Assembly (NCBI GenBank): GCA_018398805.1
Contig: JAGFBZ010002268.1
Span: forward strand, 2,253,501-2,317,500
DNA: 64,000 bases
DNA from: Hirundichthys speculiger
Lineage: Eukaryota > Chordata > Actinopteri > Beloniformes > Exocoetidae
Direction: 5' to 3'
Shown: positions 1 to 12,144 of the stretch, piece after piece
Layout: each line of letters opens with the position of its first letter
Numbering within the stretch: the first letter of the stretch is position 1
Position numbers and translations under genes: made by a program
Notes under the pieces: generated by a model
What the model was told of the DNA's origin: nothing
The model's database searches: none
Seen by the model: the letters and a program-made list of their open reading frames with translations, nothing else

Positions 1-58
1 AACGACTGTTTAATCTGTTGAAGTCCTTAACCACCCCAATGGTTTCAAATGAAAAACA

Positions 59-1455
<1,397 letters not shown>

Positions 1456-1960
1456 CAAATTTAGTTCAATTCAACTTTATTTGTATAGTGTCCATTACAA
1501 TACAGACTGTCTCTAGGCACTTTTCAGAGACCCAGATCATGACCCCTAAGAAAATGCTATTAACTGTAGCTAATGTTATTGAAACTTAAAGAAAAAAAAA
1601 AAAAAGAGCTTCCAAAAATCCTCAAGCGGGAGAAAACCTTTAAGCCAAACTCCACTTTAAGAGGGAAGAAACCTTGAGCAGGACTTGGCTCATGAGTGGA
1701 GACCTTCCTGCTGAAGGGCAGCCAGGTAAAGAAAGAAAAGAGGAGGGAGATAGGACAGAGAGAGGATGGAGGACAGAGAGAGGAGAGCACATACATCCTG
1801 GTAATATTATAAGGGAGGCAGGGGTGCACAGGACAGCACAAAAAAAAATTCAGAAACAATGAAGTGCAGTTACATTTATGAGGTGCTTCTATTAAACTAT
1901 GGATGCAGTTGAAGGAATAAGAGGAAAAGGGGGAAGAGAAAAGGGGTAGAGACACAGCTC
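1456..1960 (+). repeat. Dispersed fish repeat (SINE-like, purine-rich)
   Basis: It begins with the 'ttcaactttatttgtatag' start common to a widespread fish repeat. It continues with the 'gagggaagaaacc' and 'gcaggac' blocks and a purine-rich gagagagg tail that I recognise from many fish loci. A related, shorter copy begins near 23385. Its family was not determined and its ends are approximate. Confidence 0.5.
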
Positions 1961-2113
1961 AGCAGATCATGTTGGTGTATTCCCTGCAGCGTGGACCTGT
2001 AGCAGCATAGCTATGATGAAGCTATGTTTAAGAGGAGCCTGCTCTCGGTTTTGGCTTCAGCCATTCCTATAACTGTAGCTGTGACTATTACCCCTAACAA
2101 ATACTGACACTAA

Positions 2114-3292
2114 GGGTCCGATCTTCGGCCAGATCTGCTATAGCTATTTAGGGATTGCTATTTAGGGATAGCGTGTAGCGGAAGAGGGGCTTCCCCCACA
2201 AAAAACACAATTTTCCACCTTGCTAAACCCGCTATCCCACCTGCGTTACCCGCTATATTATGCATAGGAGTGGTTAAGGCGTTCCACCTGTTAAACCAAT
2301 CAGTGCGTCAGTAGCCATTGCCTTTAAGAGCAGGTTGCGCTACCCGCAAACCGCTATGGAGCGTCTTTTCATCCAGATCGGAGCAACTCTCATGCGCAGC
2401 TCATCTGGGAATCTGCTATAGAGCTTCCTCCTCTTCCTCCTCCTCCCTCCGCTGCACTTATATATACATATAAATATTTTTACACAGACAATTATTATCG
2501 GCTACCTGAAAGTCCCAGATAGTTGGCGCGCCTCTGGTCGTTTATGGTTTAACTGGCGAGCAAGCCGTTTAAGACGATCTCTGCCATTTTCTCAGGGGTT
2601 CAACTGAGGCCAAGAGTTAGGAGCGGTGTATGCTCTCGCAGCAATGTTTCGCAGTTAGCTTGTCGCAGGTAACTAGAATATGTGCTTGTCTTTGTAGTGT
2701 GAAGAACGAGAGTCGTACAGATGTGGGTACTTCCTCACTTCTTCGATGACGCGCTCTTTTCTACGCGGATGTAGAATTGACCAATCAGAGGCCTCCTTTC
2801 TCTCCTCCCTGCGACACTATCTGCGGCACTGTCTGTGGTCACCTACAATTTTAGGGAGGTGCACCAAAGTGTCTGCGGAGGGTGGGAGGGCATCTCTGCG
2901 TTATCTGCAGATGACCTGATTTCTGAGCATAAACCAGGCTTTAATTCGAGAGGTAGAGCCGTTTGTGCACATCCACTTGGTCACATATGGCATATTGATG
3001 CCATCTGTACGCACTCTTGTACCAGCCGACATGGGTTGAGATGGGAAAAAGCATGGTCCGACTACTCACTATGCTTTTTCCTAAACCTGTGATGGCAAGA
3101 TACCATGGTTTGTGGAAAGGGCAAAAGACACACCCATTGCCACACCTACAATGTGAGTGAGGGAGTCTGCAAAATGTGTAGCGACTTTAGGTAGCTGAAG
3201 ATTGCATTAGCGGTTAGCGGAGGTTTCCTATACACGCAATTTGAGGGTAGTGGCTAGTGGTGACGGGTAAGGGGAAGTTTACGATCAGGGCC
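2114..3292. mobile_element. PIF/Harbinger-like non-autonomous element (outer)
   Basis: The ends are imperfect inverted repeats, GGGTCCGATC on the left and GATCAGGGCC on the right. They are flanked by a 3-bp direct repeat TAA (2111-2113 and 3293-3295), the duplication size typical of PIF/Harbinger elements. GC content is higher than in the surrounding intron. It encodes no recognisable protein. A second element (2620-2940) is inserted inside it. Confidence 0.6.
2620..2940. mobile_element. Harbinger-type MITE, same family as 37620-38128
   Basis: It is flanked by TTA (2617-2619 and 2941-2943). The left end reads ggagcggtgtatgctc and the right end gagcataaaccaggct, an inverted repeat. Its middle (about 2668-2815) closely matches 37858-38000, including 'aattgaccaatcagaggcc'. 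It is a short, non-coding relative of the MADF-encoding element at 37.6 kb and is nested in the element 2114-3292. Confidence 0.7.
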
Positions 3293-3295
3293 TAA

Positions 3296-3949
3296 CTGTT
3301 ATGGTCAATTTAGAATCCCTGACAGAACCAAGGTTTTAGGAGTTAATAAAGCACTAACTCACTATCAGTCACACTTGTGCATTTATTAAAAAAAAAAAAT
3401 ACTGCCAGAGAGGACTGGTGAATGTGCTTTTTTTCACATTAGCACAAAATAAAAAAGGTGCATGCTTTTCAACTGTAGGAGGAGACTTGGATCATATGTT
3501 TCCCTATATTTGAACATTCATCTTGAATAGTGTTGCTATTTCCAAAATCACTTACTCATTTACTAATCTTCACTGGCTGTTAAGGAGTTGTATGCAGAGG
3601 GCAGTCTAGGGCATTCATCATTGAAAAGAAAGAGGGCTCATTTTCTTGGCATTGTGTATGGTGGCGCTTTCATCAATTTAACATGCTGGGTCAATGCCAG
3701 TTTACAATTTTATGATGCACTGAGCATATTTCATGTCTCCCTGAGACAAATAAGTTCAAAATACACTGAGCCATTTCTGTTTTGATTTGCTACTCTGATT
3801 ATAGTAATGATTTTACAGATTCACTCAGAAATGTATACATTTGTGTTGTGCTCACTCTGATTGGGTAAAAGCCTTTATTTTGCATTGTTTTAGGGTATTT
3901 ATTTGCTAGGTTTGTAACCGTAGTCACACACAGTCAATGAATTGTACAC
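3296..3949. other. chrna7-like intron, nothing recognised
   Basis: AT-rich sequence between two transposon insertions, with no supported gene or element. Confidence 0.5.
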
Positions 3950-4129
3950 ATAGGGCCTGATTTACTAAGATCCTAAATAAAGAGTACTAAATTGCGTGTG
4001 CACTGAAAAAGTTTGCGCGTGCTGTTGTTGTGTGTTTTGCGGGTGATCAACTAAGAATGCTCGCGCAATTGATAACGGGTGCAAACCGCAGTATTTAAAT
4101 GAGGTGTTGCGTGTCTTACGGTTTGCGCC

Positions 4130-4507
4130 ATGGAGAGTCTGGATGGAAAGCAGGATAGACGCAAGCGCAAAATGAAATTTGACGAGTTGGAGTTAGAGAT
4201 ATTAGTGGAAGAGGCAAATAAACACATTCATGAACTACAGCAAAGACATTTAAACATCACCAAAGGAAACGCAATATGGGAGAAAATCTGCGATAGAATA
4301 AATGCAGTTGGTAAGACAAAAAGAACGGCAGATGAGGTTAAAAGAAGGTGGCAAGATATAAGGCAAAGAACTAAAGAAAAAGTGGCCTTTAATAAAACTT
4401 CGGCAAACAAGACAGACAGGTGGAGGGCCTGCGACAGAGATGCCTCTAACCAGCAGGTGCAGCTCACCTTCTGGAGCCAACTGCAGAACAAGGTAGGCGC
4501 ACAATAA
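4130..4507 (+). CDS. Harbinger-associated Myb/SANT-like DNA-binding protein
   Basis: A 125-residue ORF from ATG to TAA. It has a basic N-terminus (KQDRRKRKMKF, about residues 7-17), then the helical pattern of Myb/SANT-like domains: ELELEILVEEANKH, IWEKICDRINAVG and a third helix with RTADEVKRRWQDIRQRTKEK (about residues 62-84). PIF/Harbinger transposons usually carry a second gene of this kind, whose product binds the element ends and helps nuclear import of the transposase. The frame is intact, but the partner transposase in this copy is truncated. Family membership is inferred from the fold pattern and the flanking Harbinger-type ends. Host use is possible but nothing here shows it. Confidence 0.75.
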   Translation: MESLDGKQDRRKRKMKFDELELEILVEEANKHIHELQQRHLNITKGNAIWEKICDRINAVGKTKRTADEVKRRWQDIRQRTKEKVAFNKTSANKTDRWRACDRDASNQQVQLTFWSQLQNKVGAQ

Positions 4508-4576
4508 GAAACACTTTTTCTCCATGAAAACACGTGATTTATTTATTATCACAAATAAAAAAATGAATGTGCCTCC

Positions 4577-5443
4577 CAGTGTTTCCACTAGAAAAAACTG
4601 GCACCGGACAATGTGACCGGCAGGTTTTCAATTTACCGGACAAATGTTTAAAATTCCGCTCACATAGGCTATATGAATTTATTGAGGTTAAAAATAAATC
4701 ATATGCAGTAGTACGATATCAATGCAAGTCATTTAATAGTGTTTTTATTAAAAAACAGGCTATTTCAAATAAAATAAGTCCCGTCAATTGACTCACGAGC
4801 GTAACTTAAAAAAAAAAATAAATAAATATTGCGCTCTTGCGCTCTTCTGACTCCGCTGCGCTGTTAATGCGGTTCTGTAGAGGGGAAACCTCTCTCTGCT
4901 GGCACACTGGAGACAGGGATCAGCAGGCTATCTGGGCCAGTTGAGCCCACTCGGGGTAGATTTCACTGAAATCCCCGATGAGAACTTCACAGGCCGTTGA
5001 GAAGTTCAAGCCTCCATAACCGCGGAGCGCTGTCATTACGGAGATGCGTCTCTGCGCGCAGCTGTGGCATCAATGAGTGGAGCTGTGGCTGGAGCCGACT
5101 CGTCCTCACACACTACTCATTCGTAAAAAAAGTATATGTTTTTTCATAAAATCCATCCATCCATCCATCCATCCATCCATTGGATTCCGCTTATCCGAAG
5201 TCGGGTCGCTGGGGCAGCAGCTTCAGAGGTCCAGATCCCCCGGCCGCTTCCACCAGCTCCTCTGGGAGAATCCCGAGGCGTTTTTCATAAAATGATGTGG
5301 AAATAACCCATTTTATTACAACTGAAATTGTGCTTGGGAGGAGTATTTTCACCGGACATTTTGACCGGAGAGATTATAAAATCCCGGACTTCCGCATATT
5401 TTACCAGACAAAGTCCAGCAATTACCAAACAACGGAAACCCTG
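4577..5443. mobile_element. hAT-like MITE nested in the Harbinger element
   Basis: The ends CAGTGTTTCC and GGAAACCCTG form a 10-bp inverted repeat with one mismatch. The element is flanked by a perfect 8-bp duplication GTGCCTCC (4569-4576 and 5444-5451), the size expected for hAT. Internal 'ccggacaatgtgaccgg' and 'ccggacattttgaccgg' blocks mirror each other near the two ends. No transposase is visible. Confidence 0.85.
5153..5280 (-). mobile_element. 5'-truncated LINE 3' tail (L2/Rex type)
   Basis: A 128-bp insert flanked by a 13-bp direct repeat TTTTTCATAAAAT (5140-5152 and 5281-5293), as left by target-primed reverse transcription. On the minus strand it runs from a GC-rich block through 'cggataagcggaa' into a (GGAT)n tail. 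That is the typical 3' end of an abundant fish LINE family; the exact family is inferred. Confidence 0.8.
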
Positions 5444-5519
5444 GTGCCTCCTGTGGCAACCTTTTGCTGAATAATACTCGATTTAACATTCAAATAAAAT
5501 ATTTCTCCTTTTGCATGTG

Positions 5520-5610
5520 CAAACAAATTTACACGAGTCCGAAAGACTCTCTCTCTGCGTATTCTTTGATTTTGGCGATGTCGCCTCCTTGCCACAATAA
5601 CAGCAGCCAT
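5520..5610 (-). pseudogene. Harbinger transposase N-terminal remnant
   Basis: From an ATG at 5610 on the minus strand the frame reads a basic stretch (MAAVIVARRRHRQNQRIRRE, then VFRTRVNLF). It resembles the N-terminus of Harbinger transposases related to HARBI1. The similarity ends after about 30 residues, and the DDE catalytic region is absent from the element. With the Myb-like gene on the opposite strand, this is the usual two-gene Harbinger arrangement in decayed form. Confidence 0.6.
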
Positions 5611-6453
5611 CGGTGCGTAATGCTGGACAGAATAGCACCTTCCTTTCGAACGTATTAAATACAGACGCAATCACAATCCCCGCAATTACTTTCAGGGTTG
5701 GTAAATCTCATTGCGCGTGGTAAATGAACCTATTTGCATTTTCCCCTCCCAGTATTTTGCGCTTTCTGGTGGGTACGCCCCATATTGATTATTCATCAGG
5801 GCAAAAGTGCTAAATGAACAGCGTGTGCTATTTTGCTCATTTGAGAGGCGCAGTCCTCTTTGCACGCGGTTAGTAGATCAGCTTGCACATTGTTTTGCGG
5901 GTGATGTCAAGTTTGCACACGTTTTTACGCACGCAAACCTTTAGTAAATCAGGCCCATAGACTGTATGAAGATAATTGGACAAACCCTCTATAATATCAC
6001 CCATAGGCTTTTGAAAAATAGTTTTAAAGCCAGTTTTTAGAGAGGTGGACAAAAATGGGCAAATGGGCAGTACAAATGCAGCTGAATGGAACATTGGCAC
6101 GTTACATCATTTACCACAGCCTACCTATTTTATTTTAACTAATCTTAGCTTATGTTAACCTATGATGCTAACTAATGCTACCCCACACTCATACAGATTG
6201 AAATATATTTTCAGATACACCATGTGATGTGTCATGCATATTAGAACTGTTCATTTTTGAAAGATTTGTTTTAACCAAATCAGATGAGGATGTAATTGGG
6301 GTTTGCCATTCAGTCAAGGCAGAATGCCAATTGGGAAAGAAAATAAAAACTATATAGACATTATGACACCTTATTTTCTGAAGAAGACATGAATTTAACG
6401 CGAAACAAAATAACTTTATCATCATAAAATATCAGTTTCAGTTGTCTTATAAC

Positions 6454-7150
6454 TAGGGCTGGGCAAGATAACGCGTTATAATCGCACTAACTCATTAATT
6501 TATTAACACCGACATTTATTTTTTAGTGCATTAACGCATGCTGCTCATATGCTTTTGTTTTGAAAAGTCTGTTACTGGCTGCTGCGAAACTGGAAGAGAA
6601 CTGAAGGAAAAACATGTGGAAAAGCTAAAACAGACATGGAGACGGTAAAGTTACAGAACTTTCACATTGATATTTTCATTTTAAAGTTCTCTCAGACAGC
6701 AGATTCAACAGAAACAAGGTTATTTGTAACCACTGGCAAGTTGAACTCTGTTAAAAGTTTCTGCTGTTACCTTAGAAATTACCTGTTTTAATGTTCTGAT
6801 TGTGGCTCACAATTTTGTTAGTAGACTTTTTTTATTTTTCATAAAAAACAAGATGACATTAATGCCCTGGCAGTGGCAATGAGCTTTATTTTATTTTACA
6901 TTTTTTTTACAATGAGATTTACACTAAATATGTGTTACTAACAAGTGCTGATGTTAAAAGTGTTTGCACAACAAATGTTATGGCACTTTAGTTCATATGG
7001 CAGCAGAACATTTAAATAAAAGTTCACTTTAACTTTACACTACATTGAGTTCATTATTTGATTTTGCGTACACAATGTGATTAATCCTGATTAATCAGGG
7101 AAATCATGAGATAAATTACAATTAAGATTTTTAATTGTTGCCCAGCTCTA
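6454..7150. mobile_element. hAT-like non-autonomous element, copy 1 (internally deleted)
   Basis: The ends TAGGGCTGGGCAA and TTGCCCAGCTCTA are inverted repeats, flanked by a perfect 8-bp duplication CTTATAAC (6446-6453 and 7151-7158). It is the same family as 11143-16470 and 38291-39301. Relative to those it lacks the middle, the segment between 'acatggag.cggtaaa' and 'aaagttac.gaacttt', so it is only 697 bp. No protein is encoded. Confidence 0.9.
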
Positions 7151-7158
7151 CTTATAAC

Positions 7159-8126
<968 letters not shown>

Positions 8127-8997
8127 TAAAGTTAAAAGCAGTTGCTATGGTTGTCAAACAGAATTGGGGGGAGGCCATGAGTGAGCCTTTTTGTTGTCAT
8201 TTCTCATTGATGCTTTTCTCACATCATAGTGTAGCCAAATGTAAGCCACTCAGTGTTTTTTTTTTTTCTCTTAAGATCTGAGTCAGGCTATTTGAATTTT
8301 TGTAGAGGAATGACTAAGCAACCTTTTTGCATTTCTGTGGGGCACAGAAAGTGAGTGATGCTTAAGCCATCATGACCTGATGTGACATGTAGTATGCAGA
8401 AGGTTTAGCCTCTCAAGCTGTTTTTATTTTAACTTTATTCTTAAATAATTCATCATACGAGAAATAAAAGTTTTGATTGCACATTTCTTAAGTTTCTCAG
8501 AAGACCCTCAGGTTTTACAAAAGATTTTCAGGCAAGGAAAAAAGCCAAACTAAACTTTTTTTGGTTTGATGTTAAAAGGTAGAGACCATGTCACAATTAC
8601 TGGCACTTGTGTCATGCAAATACGTTAACTTGTTTTTTTGTGACAGTTTACTTTGAATTCATATGACAGATGCTAATATTTGTGTCAAAAGGACATTTGT
8701 ACTGTATGTTTTTTTTTTTTTTTACTGCATTATATGAAAGCCTGTCGTTGTTCAGTAAAACAGTGAATTTTCTGACAATCCAAAATTGGTTCTTTTGCAT
8801 TTATGTCTGAAGATATTCTAAAATCTGTCTGTATAATGCAGAGGTGCCAGTAACTGAGCAGCATTGGGATTCTGCTCTAGAGTTGGCCCTCTTCTTATCA
8901 CTTAATTTCATTTAGTTTTAGTCTCACAATTTTACCGCTGTATGGTTGTCTTCTCTTTTTTATACAATTCAAATGTTTGCCCTAATTCTTTCCCCAG

Positions 8998-9107
8998 CTG
9001 AGTATTTTGCCACTACCATGGTCATTGTTGGCCTCTCAGTAATTGCCACAGTGGTGGTCCTACAGTATCACCACCACGACCCTGACGGAGGAAAGATGCC
9101 AAAATGG
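8998..9107 (+). CDS. chrna7: Nicotinic acetylcholine receptor alpha-7, exon with M3
   Basis: A 110-bp exon from the acceptor 'ttccccag' to the donor 'gtgagt'. With the split codon from the previous exon it reads [15 protein letters not shown], then [20 protein letters not shown] and KW. It contains transmembrane helix M3 and the start of the intracellular loop. The [13 protein letters not shown] stretch is characteristic of alpha-7 subunits. It ends in phase 0, matching the start of the final exon. Confidence 0.96.
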
Positions 9108-9504
9108 GTGAGTGTTGCTCCATATTTCACTGTTACTTGCAGCTTATAATGTGTCGCTCTTCTGATTTAGTAACATGATGAAAAAGTCAAATATTGTAAT
9201 AACACAAATTACAACAGGTCATCTGAAGTCACATATGCAGAGAATTTTCTTCCTTTTTATGTCAACAGTTGAGGAAAGAAAAGGATCAAATTGTCTCTTG
9301 ATCTCAGAGGATTGATTAGAAATAGTATGACAAGCTTTTTATTGTTGTCAGCGACAAGTGAGGTTGACAAGAGGATTACCTCTTGGAAATAGAAATTTAG
9401 CAACCAAAACAAACGAGGCTGAAGACTTGACTCTCATACAAATGATTCAAGGGTTTTACTCTAAATTCACAAGAGCCTTTGATCTATATTCTTTCATCCC
9501 GAAG

Positions 9505-10047
9505 ACCCGTGTGGTCCTCCTGAACTGGTGTGCCTGGTTTCTGCGTATGAAGCGCCCAGGTGAGGACCGAGTGCGTTCAGCTTGTCACAACAAGACTCGA
9601 CGAAGCAGTCTGACCAGCGTGGAACTCAACGTGAGCACCTCCGCCTCCCAGTCCGCCAACGGCAACATGCTCCATGTTTCCGTCCGTGGCCTGGAGAGCA
9701 TTCCCTACTCCACAGCCGCCACTTCCCCTGACTCCGGGGTCATCTGTGGACGGCTGCTTGGACGAGCAGGTGAGGATGAGATGCTCCTCCCTTCAGGTCA
9801 GAGCCCTTCGGCGGGAAACACGGAGCTGGAGCTGGCCAAGCTCCTCGACGAGGTGCGTTACATAGCCAAACGCTTTCGTGACCAAGATGAGGATGAGTCT
9901 GTGTGCAATGAGTGGAAATTTGCTGCGTCTGTTATCGACAGGCTTTGTCTCATGGCTTTCTCACTCTTCACAATCCTCTGCACCATCGGGATCCTCATGT
10001 CAGCCCCGAATTTTGTAGAAGCCATTTCCAAAGACTTTTTCTCTTAA
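9505..10047 (+). CDS. chrna7: Nicotinic acetylcholine receptor alpha-7, last exon (MA loop, M4)
   Basis: A terminal exon of 180 codons plus TAA. It opens with [20 protein letters not shown], the conserved start of the alpha-7 cytoplasmic loop, directly after the acceptor 'cccgaag'. The variable middle is Ser-rich. It is followed by the amphipathic MA helix ([19 protein letters not shown]), then M4 ([35 protein letters not shown]) and a short extracellular tail ending SKDFFS. An open frame continues 147 bp upstream to 9358, but that part has no similarity to the receptor and precedes the acceptor, so it is intron. The 3' UTR follows, with AATAAA signals at 10684 and 10786. Confidence 0.97.
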   Translation, partial: TRVVLLNWCAWFLRMKRPGEDRVRSACHNKTRRSSLTSVELNVSTSASQSANGNMLHVSVRGLESIPYSTAATSPDSGVICGRLLGRAGEDEMLLPSGQSPSAGNTELELAKLLDEVRYIAKRFRDQDEDESVCNEWKFAASVIDRLCLMAFSLFTILCTIGILMSAPNFVEAISKDFFS

Positions 10048-10810
10048 GGCTGTTATCAGGTAATAAAATGTCAACCCCGCTCCTTGTAGAGCAACTCTTT
10101 GTCATTTGGGGTTACAACTGGGATATAGTCAAGTTTGCTGTTCTGGAACATACAGAATATGTATCACTACATATTTACCTTTACTTTAAACACAGTCTAA
10201 AACAATTCTAGGACTTTCAGTTTGAGTTAAATGTATGTGAAAGCATAAACAGTTGACACATTCATTCACTTGTGATGATTAAAGGAATCTTTTACCTGTT
10301 ATGTCACACAGATCAACATACTGAAGGAAAATGTCTATATTTATATAACCCCTTGCACTAATTGAGAATGAACCTAATATGGAGCATCAATTATGTGTTG
10401 TAAATTACAAACCTGCAAAGAATGCATCTGTGGTTTGTAATGTGACGTGTTTTTGTTCATTATATATGTGTGTCTTTATAGAAATCTTCCAATATGTATT
10501 TACCTCACAAAACATCTTTTCTTGATGTGTACCACCTCAGTAATCTTGTTTCTGAAGTTAATTTGTGATTTTATTCGCCTTTCCATAAACCCTGTCTTTG
10601 AATCTTACTATGCGCCTGAGCGCCTCTAACTAAATGATGTTCTTTAATAATGTTACTTATTTTTATTGAAACATTTTGTGATAAATAAAAAATAGCTGAG
10701 GTTAAGATGATTTATTTTGTTTATATGTCTGTACATTTCAATCTATCTTTTTTTTTTTTACTCTTGCCCAGTTTGATGTTGAACAAATAAATGTATTCTT
10801 TCTATTTGAA
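10048..10810 (+). other. chrna7: chrna7-like 3' UTR and polyadenylation region
   Basis: AT-rich sequence after the stop codon with AATAAA hexamers at 10684-10689 and 10786-10791. Either could be used. No other gene is seen up to the hAT element at 11143. Confidence 0.55.
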
Positions 10811-11522
10811 AATGGGACAGAATATTGGAAAATCAACCATTTATTCTTATATAGCCACACTGCAGGTCCTTCAACATTTTTGTATTTGAGCTATAAATGA
10901 TACCATACACCATTTTTATTCATTTCAGTTCAACAAAAACAAAACAGACAACTCACAGAGGAAAGGCTTTTTGAAAGCCTGGCTTCAAAACAGGTTTTTT
11001 TGTAAAAGGAGAAAAAGTGGCTTCAGAAAATTCACACAAGATTACATGGTTTAACTTTCATCAAATCTAACATGATATAAAGTATTTTTGTTTACTTTTT
11101 CTTCCCTGCTTTTAGTTTGGGAGAACAATGTTTAATATAGACTAGGGTGGGGCAAGTTAACACGTTATTATTTTAACGCATTAATGTATTAAGGCCATAA
11201 TTTATTTTATTGCGCGTTAACGCATGTTGCTCACATGCTTTTGTTTTGAAAAGTCTGTTACTGGCTGCTGTGGAACCGGAAAACAGTAAACATAAGGAAA
11301 AGCTAAAACAGACATGGAGAACGGTAAAAATCTGTGAATTTTACAGTTCAGGTTGCAACTCAGGCAGCAATATTAATAATTCTGTCTAAAAAAAAAAAGT
11401 TCTGGACTGCAACAAAACTTTTGCATCATTCCTCCATGTTACATCAGATCTGCTCCATGTGTTCACTGTCCTGCTGTTCTCTAGCTGGTTACTTCAGTGC
11501 GGCTCCATCTAGTGGCACAGAT

Positions 11523-11944
11523 TGTTAGGTCTAAACCTTACACTTCAAACTATTGTTCACGTAACTAAGAATGAGACAAGAGAGACGGCTGATGTCAGTT
11601 TTTGCTTCTGCAGAAGGGGAAACCGAGAGAAACACAGTATGGACAACGAGGTCCATTTGCTGAGTTTCTGATGGCGTTCTCCGCAGTTTCTCAACTGCAG
11701 GTTGCTTTTATTAAAATTTGACACACCTCAGAAAACGTCTGTTGCTAGGCAGATAGTGATGTCATACATAGCACAGTTTGCAACATGTTGCAAGGTTACT
11801 TGAGAAACAGGAGGATAGAGTAAAATGAAACTTATTGTGGGTGCAGTTTCATGAGAACATTCTTCATTTTAACAAAAAGGAGGCAAATGCCAGAGAAGGG
11901 GGGAGGCGGCATAGCAAGCATACACAGATATTTTTTCTTTCACA
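11523..11944 (-). repeat. 3' LTR of the provirus
   Basis: A 422-bp copy nearly identical to 15295-15715. On the plus strand it starts TGTTAGGTCTAAACC and ends TTCTTTCACA. Most differences from the other LTR lie in the first 130 bp (plus-strand order). The polypurine tract adjoins it at 11945. Confidence 0.95.
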
Positions 11945-11960
11945 TATCCCTCCTGTTGTT
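11945..11960 (-). other. Polypurine tract of the provirus
   Basis: Read on the minus strand, 'aacaggagggata' lies immediately upstream of the 3' LTR. This is the expected position of the primer for plus-strand viral DNA synthesis. A near-identical tract occurs at about 14283-14298. Confidence 0.75.
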
Positions 11961-12144
11961 CTTATGAAACATATCATTCGTCCCTTGAGGGCTGAGAACA
12001 ATAACTTCATTACAAGACTTAACAGTTGGAATATGGTCCAGGGAGAGGTGAAAACCCAGCAATATAATTGGGCAAAATTCCTCTACCGTCCCTCCATGTG
12101 GAGCGAACACCCGAAGGCCTGGAGCATAAGCAAAAACAGTGACT

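Larger units (their letters stand above)
3953..5956. mobile_element. PIF/Harbinger element with Myb-like ORF, interrupted by nested insertions
   Basis: Terminal inverted repeats GGGCCTGATTTACTAA (left) and TTAGTAAATCAGGCCC (right) are perfect over 16 bp, next to a 3-bp ATA direct repeat. It keeps an apparently complete Myb/SANT-like ORF on the plus strand (4130-4507). On the minus strand it keeps only the start of a transposase (around 5520-5610), so the catalytic part is gone and the copy is non-autonomous. A hAT-like element (4577-5443) splits it, and a LINE tail (5153-5280) sits inside that. Confidence 0.85.

Noticed and set aside
9358..9504. Upstream extension of the chrna7 last-exon open frame
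   Set aside because: No receptor similarity; it lies before the acceptor, and the previous exon joins in phase at 9505.
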